In this document: positions 1 to 8,788 of the stretch, piece after piece | Layout of the letters: the number at the start of each line of letters is the position of its first letter | Position numbering within the stretch: the stretch's first letter is position 1 | Assembly: GCF_009696465.1 (NCBI RefSeq) | Contig: NZ_VULX01000001.1 | Span: forward strand, 1-64,000 | DNA length: 64,000 bases | Direction of reading: 5' to 3' | DNA from: Inconstantimicrobium porci | GTDB taxonomy: Bacteria; Bacillota; Clostridia; Clostridiales; Clostridiaceae | Program-made: the position numbers and the translations under genes | Notes under the pieces: generated by a model | The model's input: only the letters and a program-made list of their open reading frames with translations | Told to the model about the DNA's origin: nothing | The model's database searches: none

Positions 1-278
1 CAATGGATAATAATGCAGCTGAAGGAAGCATTCGTAGCTTCTGCGTCGGTAAGCATAACTGGCACATCATAGATACAATTGATGGAGCTAAAGCAAGTGC
101 AATCATCTATAGTATTGCCGAAACAGCAAAAGCAAACAATTTAAAACCATATAATTATTTTGAATATCTTCTTACTGAAATACCAAAACATATGGAAGAT
201 AAAAACCTAGAATTTTTAGATGATCTTCTACCATGGTCAGATAAACTGCCACAAGAATGTAGAAAAACTAACCGATAA
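1..278 (+). CDS. IS66 family transposase, C-terminal end (partial)
   Basis: Partial gene running in from the left edge; about 90 codons remain. The protein shows DNNAAEGSIRSF near its start, which matches the conserved DN-AAE-IR block of IS66 transposases and holds the last acidic residue of the DDE catalytic triad. It continues with KASAIIYSIAETAKAN and a closing LDDLLPW, both typical of the IS66 C-terminus. The product would cut and join element ends as the main transposase of the insertion sequence. The frame is open up to the window edge, so it may be intact upstream. Family assignment is firm; completeness cannot be judged here. Confidence 0.9.
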   Translation, partial: MDNNAAEGSIRSFCVGKHNWHIIDTIDGAKASAIIYSIAETAKANNLKPYNYFEYLLTEIPKHMEDKNLEFLDDLLPWSDKLPQECRKTNR

Positions 279-309
279 AAGCAGCCATCGCTGGCAGCTT
301 TATTTTTTT
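278..309 (+). terminator. Terminator of the IS66 transposase
   Basis: Inverted repeat AAAGCAGCC / GGCAGCTTT with one mismatch and a six-base loop, followed by ATTTTTTT. It begins at the transposase stop codon and fits an intrinsic terminator inside the insertion sequence. Confidence 0.7.
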
Positions 310-337
310 GTACAGGTACGCATTATTTACCGTTTAC

Positions 338-1197
338 ATAATTCAAATAAGATAAGGATAACTAATATTATAAGTGGCAATACACGAACAAGTGCTTTTC
401 CTGATAAGATTATTGATTATTCAGACGGTACAGTGCTGTCAAGTGATAGTATAGGATATGGTATATATAATTTAGCGCAAAGCAAGATAGAATGTATTCC
501 GTCAGGAAAGATGCTTAATCCAACTTTTATTGACTCTGAGGGTAATTTGATTTTATGTAATGATGGAGAGTATTATTGTATTGTTGATAGAAATACTAAT
601 AGGGTATATAAATTATTTATAAAATGTGATAAAAGAAATGATAAGATTAATCATGAACCTTGTGTTACTTCTTCTGATAACAGAAACAGTATATATTATA
701 ATAATGCTGCAAAAATATATAAATGTAATATATTTGACAGTACTGATTTCAATGAAGTTATAGATATTTCAAAGTATTGCAGAGATATATTATCCATGGT
801 TAAGATTATAGGAGAGAATGCAGTTGTAGTAACATGTATTGATAGAGAAGATAAAATAACATGCAGATATGTGAATTTTTCTACACATGAAGTTAAGGAA
901 CTATTAAATTCCATTGATAAGGGATCACCTCATTACAAAATCAAATCCAATAAAGGTTGTACTGTTAACAGAATAGTATATGAAGAGAAAACGAAAAATA
1001 ATGAATTTAGAATATGTATTGGTGAAATTAAAAAGGGAAATTTGATTAAAACAACAGATGTTGTAAAACTTAATTATGATGATAGCAGGGACTTGACGTG
1101 GTCAGCATACTGGAATGATGATGCTACAAGGTTATATCTTTCAATGTACAATACTTCTAGTGAAAATAGAACTGACTATCTAGTTAATATAAATTGA
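338..1197 (+). pseudogene. Beta-propeller protein gene, 5' end removed by IS66
   Basis: From about 338 to the stop at 1197 the frame encodes some 286 residues that align along their length with the protein of 2246-3463. Shared landmarks are KIIDY near the start, FIDSEGN against FIDGDGK, and a closing LTWSAYWNDDATRLYLSMY against WTWSASWNSTGSRIFIYV. The paralogue has an N-terminal membrane anchor and about 120 further residues, which are missing here. The open frame runs back into the insertion sequence to 220, but those codons are insertion-sequence DNA. No ribosome binding site precedes a usable start. The gene is best read as a paralogue inactivated by insertion. The function of the intact form is unknown. 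Confidence 0.75.
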
Positions 1198-1438
1198 CAC
1201 TAAAATCAAAAAATTGTAACCAAAATGTCAATTGTGTTAACAATTTGGCAATAAAACGGACTCTATATTGGCAATATTCAGGATGTATTATTTAATCATT
1301 GAAAGGAGGAAATAAAAAAATATTTATATGTTTTTATATTTTACAAGTAAGTTGATTTTTTAATACCAATTTAAAAGCTAATACTGGATAACTTTGTTGT
1401 GAGAGTTATCCCAATTTAATTAAACATAATATTACCCT
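1198..1438 (+). other. Intergenic region with ribosome binding site-like motif and hairpin, no clear gene
   Basis: Between the broken propeller gene and the BofC-like gene there is no convincing coding frame. Visible features are a direct repeat TTGGCAATA at 1245-1253 and 1268-1276, a short inverted repeat AATTGT/ACAATT, a strong AAAGGAGGA at about 1301-1309 with no start codon at a useful distance (the nearest ATG, at about 1328, opens only 11 codons), and a perfect 8-bp stem GGATAACT/AGTTATCC at 1386-1411. An intrinsic terminator follows at 1439-1482. It could be a small noncoding RNA gene or the remains of a gene. Confidence 0.4.
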
Positions 1439-1482
1439 AAAAAAGACTTCAAATAACCCCAGAATATTTGAAGTCTTTTTTT
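1439..1482 (+). terminator. Strong intrinsic terminator
   Basis: Long perfect stem with arms AAAGACTTCAAATA and TATTTGAAGTCTTT, a nine-base loop and a run of Ts. It ends an unassigned transcript just ahead of the BofC-like gene. Because the hairpin covers the TTG at 1481, that codon is unlikely to be the start of the next gene. Confidence 0.85.
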
Positions 1483-1528
1483 GTATAAGGTTTGGAAATG
1501 TGGCAATAATCATAACAGAGGTGATGTT

Positions 1529-2110
1529 ATGATTACTAATAAAAAGAAATTATTTGTGATTTCACTTATTGCAGTTGCTTTTCTTTTCACCTTTGTGATT
1601 TCATATGAAGTAAGTTATAGAATAGTAACCAAGAACAATAAAAATACGGCATCTTCTAAAGTAGAAAAGATTAATCTAAGTGATGATACAGTAGTAGTAC
1701 TTAAATCAAAGAAGGATTCTGGATATATTACTGATAAGATATATACAGTAAAAGAACTTAAAAATATATATAAACTTAAAAGTAATATAACAGAAGATGA
1801 TCTTAAAAATCTATTTGGGAAGCAGGATTATAATATTAGTGAAAATACACAGGTAAGGCTTGTATTCAATAAGAATAGTAATTCATTTATTCCTAATAAA
1901 TATTATATAGGAGAAAAGAATGGTTATCTTGCAATTTACAAGAGCAATGATAAAGGAGAACTTTTTATTGAAAATGAGTCTTCAGATATTTATGTGAATC
2001 AGAAGAAAGTAGATACTCTTGATGATATTTCAAAACGTAAAATAAAAAATTTTGAAAAATATTATGATACAAAAGATGAAGCTGAAGAAGAAATAACAGA
2101 ATATCTATAA
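1529..2110 (+). CDS. BofC-like membrane-anchored protein
   Basis: 193 residues. The N-terminus is MITNKKKLF followed by one hydrophobic segment (about residues 8-27), so the protein is probably anchored or exported. The C-terminal half contains YYIGEKNGYLAIYK, which resembles the C-terminal domain of BofC, the forespore protein that restrains SpoIVB/SigK signalling in Bacillus. BofC also lies close to ruvA in Bacillus, which supports the call. The start at 1529 has GAGGTG eight bases upstream; the same frame opens earlier at TTG 1481, but that lies in a terminator. Similarity outside the C-terminal motif is weak. A role in sporulation is inference. Confidence 0.6.
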   Translation: MITNKKKLFVISLIAVAFLFTFVISYEVSYRIVTKNNKNTASSKVEKINLSDDTVVVLKSKKDSGYITDKIYTVKELKNIYKLKSNITEDDLKNLFGKQDYNISENTQVRLVFNKNSNSFIPNKYYIGEKNGYLAIYKSNDKGELFIENESSDIYVNQKKVDTLDDISKRKIKNFEKYYDTKDEAEEEITEYL

Positions 2111-2181
2111 GAAACAAGCTGCTGCATAATATATTATTATGTAACGGCTTGATTTTATATAATTTAAAAAATGTTAATATT

Positions 2182-2212
2182 TTGATAACAACTTGAAATT
2201 ATAATATATAAT
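2182..2212 (+). promoter_or_regulatory. Candidate SigA-type promoter for the propeller gene
   Basis: TTGATA at 2182-2187 is followed by the AT run TATATAAT, giving a -10 at 2205-2210 (spacer 17) or 2207-2212 (spacer 19). It lies 34 bases or more ahead of the start at 2246. The region is very AT-rich, so this is only suggestive. Confidence 0.4.
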
Positions 2213-2245
2213 AGATATGTAATAGTTTTTAAGGGGAATGCTTAT

Positions 2246-3463
2246 ATGATCAAAAAAATCTGTTTCATAATATGTGTATTATTATTGGCAGGAATAGGAG
2301 TGTACCTGTCAAATGAGTATATTGGGAAGTCACAAATTACAACGGATAGTATTCATAAATCTGTTATACATGCGCCTTATTATAAAAAAAATCACATTGT
2401 TTCATCGACTGATGATGTAAATAACAAAGGTGTTAAAAAGAAAGAAAATAATGTAAAGGGTGATATTCAGAAGCAGCTTTCTATATCATTCCTGAAGAAA
2501 GTTGATTTTGCAAAGTATAACTTTATAATGGGATGGTATGGTGACGACTGTATAGCTACATCTGAAGATATAACGTCAAGAGAAGTCCATATTAAAAATT
2601 TAAATGATGATACAAAAAAAATAATAAAAGTTGATAATAACATCATTGATTATGCTGATAAGAAGTTTCTCGTTGACTCAAATAATGGATTTATCATTTA
2701 TGATAGTTATAAGAATACAAAAATTAATATTAATGATATAGGCTCTGAGCAGTTGCCTAAGTTTATAGATGGTGATGGGAAATATATTCTTATAGATAAG
2801 GATAGAAAATACTTTATAGTTGAAGCTGATAGTGGAAAATTATTTCCTATAGATGCAAAGATAGCTGATTATGAAGCACCTAATATGGTTACAGGTTATC
2901 CTGCTGTGACTATGAGTGATGACCATAAGAAGTTTTACTTTACAAAGAATAAAGAAATAAGAGTTAGTAATCTTGATACTTCTGAAAAGAGTGAGAAATT
3001 TGCTGATTTTCCTTCAAACGCTGTTAATGCAGTTTTTTTAAGAAATGTACGTAACAGCAATATTATGATTACTGAACTTAACTGTCCAGATAATACTGAT
3101 GGGCTTTGTTACTATACTATAAATAAAGATACTAAGCAATTTACTCAATTAAAGGATATTTCTGTTTTTGATTCACTAAATACTGATACCTTTGTTGGTA
3201 ACCAGAATGGCAGCTGTGGAAAGATAGTTTATTGTGAGAAAAACAAGAAAAATGGATTGTATTTCCTTTATGCTGGTGAAATCAGAGATGGAAAGATAGC
3301 GAGAACAAAAGAATTAGTTCTTGATGGTTTGCCAAGCAATGCACTAAAATATCACTGGACATGGAGTGCTTCATGGAACAGCACTGGTTCAAGAATATTT
3401 ATATACGTAGACGGAAGCGATGATGAAAAGTTTAATGCAGGCTATTATGCTGATATAAATTAG
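2246..3463 (+). CDS. Membrane-anchored beta-propeller-like protein, function unknown
   Basis: 405 residues. Residues 1-25 form a hydrophobic signal anchor (MIKKICFIICVLLLAG), followed by a low-complexity linker rich in Lys and Asn and then about 300 residues of short beta-strand-like repeats. The closing WTWSASWNSTGSRIFIYV resembles TolB/WD40-type propeller blades, in which a strand is followed by a W-S---G---I motif. It is therefore probably an extracytoplasmic propeller. A truncated paralogue lies at 338-1197 on the other side of the BofC-like gene. AAGGGG precedes the ATG by nine bases. No catalytic motif is visible. The neighbours give no clear pathway. Confidence 0.6.
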   Translation: MIKKICFIICVLLLAGIGVYLSNEYIGKSQITTDSIHKSVIHAPYYKKNHIVSSTDDVNNKGVKKKENNVKGDIQKQLSISFLKKVDFAKYNFIMGWYGDDCIATSEDITSREVHIKNLNDDTKKIIKVDNNIIDYADKKFLVDSNNGFIIYDSYKNTKININDIGSEQLPKFIDGDGKYILIDKDRKYFIVEADSGKLFPIDAKIADYEAPNMVTGYPAVTMSDDHKKFYFTKNKEIRVSNLDTSEKSEKFADFPSNAVNAVFLRNVRNSNIMITELNCPDNTDGLCYYTINKDTKQFTQLKDISVFDSLNTDTFVGNQNGSCGKIVYCEKNKKNGLYFLYAGEIRDGKIARTKELVLDGLPSNALKYHWTWSASWNSTGSRIFIYVDGSDDEKFNAGYYADIN

Positions 3464-3529
3464 TTACAATTTGAGTTGGTTTTGTATTGATATAAGTACT
3501 TTGATAAATGAGAATTTTTTTACTAGATT

Positions 3530-3746
3530 AGAGATCAGAATGAAGAAAGAAGAGATACTGATGAAACTCCTAAAAGAGTTGCAAAATAAGAGGACAAGTT
3601 TCTCCTATAATCTCTTTGAGATATTAAGTTTAGAAGTTGGAGATGTGCTCCATTAAAATAGAAATTCATGAGCGTTAGTCTCATGAATTTAATACTTAAT
3701 TATACAATATACAATATACATAAGCCTCTAGTTCTCTTTTGTCTTG
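3530..3746 (-). repeat. Modular palindromic repeat, copy A (inverted)
   Basis: Read on the minus strand, this copy gives an end word (AAGAGAACTAGAGG), then a second end word (TATTGTATAATTAAG), the palindrome AATTCATGAG...CTCATGAATT (P1), ATGGAGCACATCTCCA (P2), an AGGA..TTGTCCTCTTAT hairpin (P3) and AACTCTTTTAGGAGTT (P5), and closes with TCTGATCTCTAATCT. P1 and P2 are nearly identical to copy B at 17624-17868. The copy carries two nested end types, so it looks like a composite. A 61-codon open frame across it (3471-3656) is not regarded as a gene. Confidence 0.75.
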
Positions 3747-3800
3747 GTGCTTTTTTGTGATTTAATATATTTTTAAAATCTTATGTTTGAACTGTGCATT

Positions 3801-3812
3801 GAAAAACTGTTC
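3801..3812. promoter_or_regulatory. Weak LexA-box-like site ahead of ruvA
   Basis: GAAAAACTGTTC fits the Firmicute LexA/DinR box GAAC-N4-GTTY except for one base in the first half. It lies 47 bases ahead of the ruvA start. ruvAB is often under SOS control in bacteria, so the position is sensible, but a single mismatched site is weak evidence. Confidence 0.25.
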
Positions 3813-3858
3813 ATAAAATGGTAAAGTAATTAATAGACCATTATGCACGGAGGTAAGT

Positions 3859-4464
3859 ATGTTTGATTATATAATTGGTACATATAAAGGAATAAAAAAA
3901 GATTGTATTATAATTGAAAATAATAAAATAGGCTATAAAATATATACTTCAGGAAGTACAATTGCACATATGCCTCCAATAGGTGAAGAAGTAATGATTA
4001 ATTTAGTCCAGATTGTCAGAGAAGATTTTATCGGACTTTATGGTTTTTTAACTGATGAGGAACTTGATATGTTCAATCTTCTTATAACAATAAATGGAGT
4101 AGGAGCAAAAGCAGCATTGTCTCTTCTTTCAATCAGCAGTGTTACAAATCTTAAATATGCGATACTTACTGGTGATGAAAAGCATATTACAAGAGCACCT
4201 GGAATAGGAAAGAAGACAGCACAGAGGGTTATTCTTGAACTTAAGGATAAGTTTAAAAATGATGAAGTTCTTGATTCTGGTGCGGGTATTACAATTGATG
4301 CTGGAATAGATGATATACATATAGAAAAGACAGCAGAAGTTACAAGTGCACTTATTTCTCTTGGATATTCAGAAAAAGAGATCGATGGTGCTCTAAGTGC
4401 AATAGATAAAACTGGCACAGTAGAAAGTATGATAAAGGAAAGTTTAAAAGTGCTTATGAGATAG
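3859..4464 (+). CDS. ruvA: Holliday junction DNA helicase subunit RuvA
   Basis: 201 residues, normal length. RuvA binds four-way junctions as a tetramer and recruits the RuvB motor for branch migration. The N-terminal OB-fold starts MFDYIIGTYKGI. Two helix-hairpin-helix motifs follow, NGVGAK (79-84) and PGIGKKTA (114-121). The flexible linker and C-terminal RuvB-binding domain occupy roughly 140-201. GGAGGT lies five to six bases before the ATG. ruvB follows after 15 bases, so the two are co-transcribed, with queA, tgt and yajC behind them. Confidence 0.97.
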   Translation: MFDYIIGTYKGIKKDCIIIENNKIGYKIYTSGSTIAHMPPIGEEVMINLVQIVREDFIGLYGFLTDEELDMFNLLITINGVGAKAALSLLSISSVTNLKYAILTGDEKHITRAPGIGKKTAQRVILELKDKFKNDEVLDSGAGITIDAGIDDIHIEKTAEVTSALISLGYSEKEIDGALSAIDKTGTVESMIKESLKVLMR

Positions 4465-4479
4465 TGAGGTGATTATTAC

Positions 4480-5517
4480 TTGGAGAGGATAGTTACACCA
4501 GCTGAACTAAATGAGGACAGCAGTAATGAATATAGTTTAAGACCTCAGAGATTAAGTGAGTATATTGGACAGTCAAAAGTTAAAGAACGTATGAATATCT
4601 TTATAAGTGCAGCAAAGATGCGTGAAGAAGCTCTTGACCATGTAATACTATATGGACCTCCAGGCCTTGGTAAGACTACACTTGCAAATATAATTGCAAA
4701 TGAGATGGGCGGAAATCTTAAGATTACATCAGGTCCTGCAATTGAAAGAGCCGGTGATCTTGCAGCAATACTAACATCACTTAATGATTATGATGTACTG
4801 TTTATTGATGAAATTCACAGACTAAATAGAAATGTTGAGGAAATTCTTTATCCGGCTATGGAAGATTATGTGCTTGATATAGTTATAGGTAAAGGAGCTG
4901 CTGCAAAGTCAATAAGGCTTGATCTGCCTAAATTCACTCTTATAGGGGCTACCACTAGGATTGGTATGCTTAGCGCTCCACTTAGAGATAGATTTGGAGT
5001 ACTATGCTCAATGGAATACTACACTGATGAGGAATTAAAGGAAATAATAGTTAGATCGAGCAGTGTTCTTGGAACGAGAATAACAGAAGAAGCAGCGCTT
5101 CAAATTGCAAGAAGATCAAGAGGTACACCAAGAATTGCCAACAGGCTGCTGAAGAGAGTTAGAGATTACTCACTAGTTAAGGGCGAAGATGTAATAAATA
5201 GCAGCGATGCTGATTATGCACTTAAACTTATGGAGGTCGATTCTGAAGGATTCGACAGAATTGATAACAAGATTCTTGAAGCTATCATTGACAGCTTTAA
5301 AGGCGGACCGGTAGGAATAGAAACACTTTCTTATTTTATTGGTGAAGAACTCGATACTATAGAAGATGTGTATGAACCTTATCTGCTGCAGAGAGGTTTC
5401 ATTGTAAGGACACCTAGGGGAAGAATTGCAACTGAAAAAGCTTATAAACATCTTAAAAGAGATTATATTAAAAAAGACAATAAAATAGAACAGATAAAAT
5501 TATTTGATAAAGAATAG
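4480..5517 (+). CDS. ruvB: Holliday junction DNA helicase RuvB
   Basis: 345 residues. Hexameric AAA+ ATPase that drives branch migration with RuvA. Walker A is GPPGLGKTT (59-67), Walker B is LFIDEIHRL (about 107-115), sensor 1 is the GATTRIG block, and the C-terminal winged helix includes GGPVGIETL. The start is a TTG at 4480 ([10 protein letters not shown]), with GAGGTG placed about nine bases upstream just after the ruvA stop. The TTG start may keep its translation tied to ruvA. queA starts 13 bases after the stop. Confidence 0.97.
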   Translation: MERIVTPAELNEDSSNEYSLRPQRLSEYIGQSKVKERMNIFISAAKMREEALDHVILYGPPGLGKTTLANIIANEMGGNLKITSGPAIERAGDLAAILTSLNDYDVLFIDEIHRLNRNVEEILYPAMEDYVLDIVIGKGAAAKSIRLDLPKFTLIGATTRIGMLSAPLRDRFGVLCSMEYYTDEELKEIIVRSSSVLGTRITEEAALQIARRSRGTPRIANRLLKRVRDYSLVKGEDVINSSDADYALKLMEVDSEGFDRIDNKILEAIIDSFKGGPVGIETLSYFIGEELDTIEDVYEPYLLQRGFIVRTPRGRIATEKAYKHLKRDYIKKDNKIEQIKLFDKE

Positions 5518-5530
5518 GAGATAATATATA

Positions 5531-7724
<2,194 letters not shown>

Positions 7725-7755
7725 AATTAATCTATAACGAAAGGAAGTAGTTGAT

Positions 7756-8052
7756 ATGTCACAAAATTCAGCATTGTTAATGCAGCTTGGAGTGATAGTA
7801 GTATTTTTCGTAATATTTTATGCAGTATTACTTGTTCCAGAAAAAAAGAGAAAAAAGAAATATGCTCAGATGTTAGATGATCTTAAAGTTAATGATCAGG
7901 TACTAACTAGAGGTGGAATCGTTGGTAAAGTCATCAAAGTTGATGATGAATACATGGTACTTGAATCAGGTCCGGACAGAGTGAGAATAAAAATGTCAAA
8001 GAGAGCTGTTTCAACAGTTACGCCAAAAGAAGAACAAAATTCTGAAAAGTAA
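7756..8052 (+). CDS. yajC: Preprotein translocase accessory subunit YajC
   Basis: 98 residues. One N-terminal membrane segment (about 8-28, LGVIVVFFVIFYAVLLVP) is followed by the basic EKKRKKKYAQML and a small soluble domain with NDQVLTRGGIVGKV, a YajC hallmark. YajC associates with SecDF; here secDF lies 2.2 kb downstream, separated by the SCIFF genes. AAGGAAG precedes the ATG. It ends the ruvA-yajC run and is followed by a hairpin terminator. Confidence 0.93.
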   Translation: MSQNSALLMQLGVIVVFFVIFYAVLLVPEKKRKKKYAQMLDDLKVNDQVLTRGGIVGKVIKVDDEYMVLESGPDRVRIKMSKRAVSTVTPKEEQNSEK

Positions 8053-8079
8053 TTTAATAACAGTATTTTAAGTAGTTAT

Positions 8080-8130
8080 AAAATACCTCCTATGCACATA
8101 AATTATTTGTATAGGGGGTGTTTTGCTTTT
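8080..8130 (+). terminator. Terminator hairpin that also contains the next gene's ribosome binding site
   Basis: A 17-bp stem (AAAATACCTCCTATGCA against TGTATAGGGGGTGTTTT, with several GU pairs) is followed by GCTTTT. It can end the yajC transcript. The AGGGGGTG of the 3' arm is also the ribosome binding site for the ATG at 8131, and it would be paired with the CCTCC of the 5' arm. Termination and sequestration of the downstream ribosome binding site therefore share one structure. Confidence 0.65.
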
Positions 8131-8499
8131 ATGGAACAAGGTAAAATTGCTGTAAATGTATTTAAAGGAATTTTAAGAGCTGTTTTTGTGACATTAATTG
8201 GTGTTTTTATTCTAAGTCTTATTATGATGGTTACTGACATAAATCTTAAGGTACTAGGTGTGACATGGGTAATTATTACATGTATAAGTATTTTTGTGGG
8301 TGCCATCTATAGTGCAAGAAAGAATGGTGAAAAAGGATGGCTTGTAGGTCTTATGGTTGGGCTTATTTATTATATTCTTCTTCTTATATTAACTCTTGCA
8401 ATGAAGGAAAAACCGAACTTTGGCGTGTATGATTTTTACAGGATGGTAATATCGTTGGCAGTGGGTCTGTTTTCTGGAATGCTAGGGATTAATGCGTAA
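8131..8499 (+). CDS. TIGR04086-type small membrane protein
   Basis: 122 residues with four predicted membrane helices: VFVTLIGVFILSLIM, VLGVTWVIITCIS, LVGLMVGLIYYIL and MVISLAVGLFSGMLG. It fits the TIGR04086 family, usually found beside yajC or the SCIFF genes in Clostridia. The function of the family is unknown. The chosen ATG at 8131 has AGGGGGTG 11 bases upstream; an upstream ATG in the same frame (8092) lies in the hairpin arm and has no ribosome binding site. The family name is recalled from size, topology and context rather than from a diagnostic motif. Confidence 0.7.
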   Translation: MEQGKIAVNVFKGILRAVFVTLIGVFILSLIMMVTDINLKVLGVTWVIITCISIFVGAIYSARKNGEKGWLVGLMVGLIYYILLLILTLAMKEKPNFGVYDFYRMVISLAVGLFSGMLGINA

Positions 8500-8506
8500 A
8501 AAAATC

Positions 8507-8535
8507 TTTATTACGGACAAGAAGTATGATATACT
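8507..8535 (+). promoter_or_regulatory. Extended -10 promoter for the SCIFF precursor gene
   Basis: TTTATT (8507-8512), a 17-base spacer and TATACT (8530-8535) preceded by TG at the extended -10 position. It lies 35 bases ahead of the precursor start, so the peptide gene has its own promoter. Confidence 0.6.
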
Positions 8536-8569
8536 ATGTGGGTACATTAATAGAATGGAGGCGTACCAA

Positions 8570-8707
8570 ATGAAGCATATAAAAACTATAAATAAGTCAT
8601 CTTTAAAGAATAGCCTTTGTAAACCAGGATGTAAAGAATGTGCTAACTCATGCCAATCAGCTTGCAAGACTTCTTGTACAGTTGCAAACTTAGCATGCGA
8701 AAACTAA
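8570..8707 (+). CDS. scfA: SCIFF ranthipeptide precursor (seven cysteines)
   Basis: 45 residues, MKHIKTINKSSLKNS followed by a Cys-rich core. Leader and core match the SCIFF family (six Cys in forty-five residues) found across Clostridia. Cys are at 17, 21, 24, 28, 32, 36 and 43, one more than the family name implies; the extra one is C17. In the studied homologue CteA, the maturase CteB links Cys32 to Thr37 by a thioether; both residues are present here at the same numbers. GGAGG lies about ten bases upstream of the ATG. The maturase gene follows after a hairpin. SCIFF peptides are modified ribosomal peptides, and a signalling role has been proposed in Clostridium. Confidence 0.95.
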   Translation: MKHIKTINKSSLKNSLCKPGCKECANSCQSACKTSCTVANLACEN

Positions 8708-8731
8708 AAACATATATTAGACATAAGTATG

Positions 8732-8769
8732 AAACGAGTGGCAGTGACGATTTGTTGCTGCCACGCTTT
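8732..8769 (+). terminator. Hairpin between SCIFF precursor and maturase genes
   Basis: Stem GTGGCAG/CTGCCAC with a 13-base loop (TGACGATTTGTTG) followed by GCTTTA, a weak T tail. Its position fits an attenuator or mRNA-stabilising hairpin that would give more precursor than maturase. Confidence 0.6.
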
Positions 8770-8788
8770 AAATTAGGAGGAATTTTTA

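Larger units (their letters stand above)
1..337 (+). mobile_element. IS66-family insertion sequence, right end only
   Basis: The segment carries the 3' end of an IS66-type transposase, then a terminator hairpin, and probably ends with GTACGCATTATTTACCGTTTAC at about 316-337 (split as GTACGCATTATT plus TACCGTTTAC). Read outwards, the end starts GTAAAC, close to the GTAA start usual for IS66 termini. From about 338 the reading frame matches the interior of the propeller protein encoded at 2246-3463, so the junction of element and host gene lies near 338. The left end and target duplication are outside the window, so the boundary is inferred from this alignment alone. Confidence 0.7.

Noticed and set aside
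3471-3656. 61-codon open frame
   Set aside because: It lies across repeat copy A, has no ribosome binding site and no similarity to known proteins; the repeat explains the sequence.
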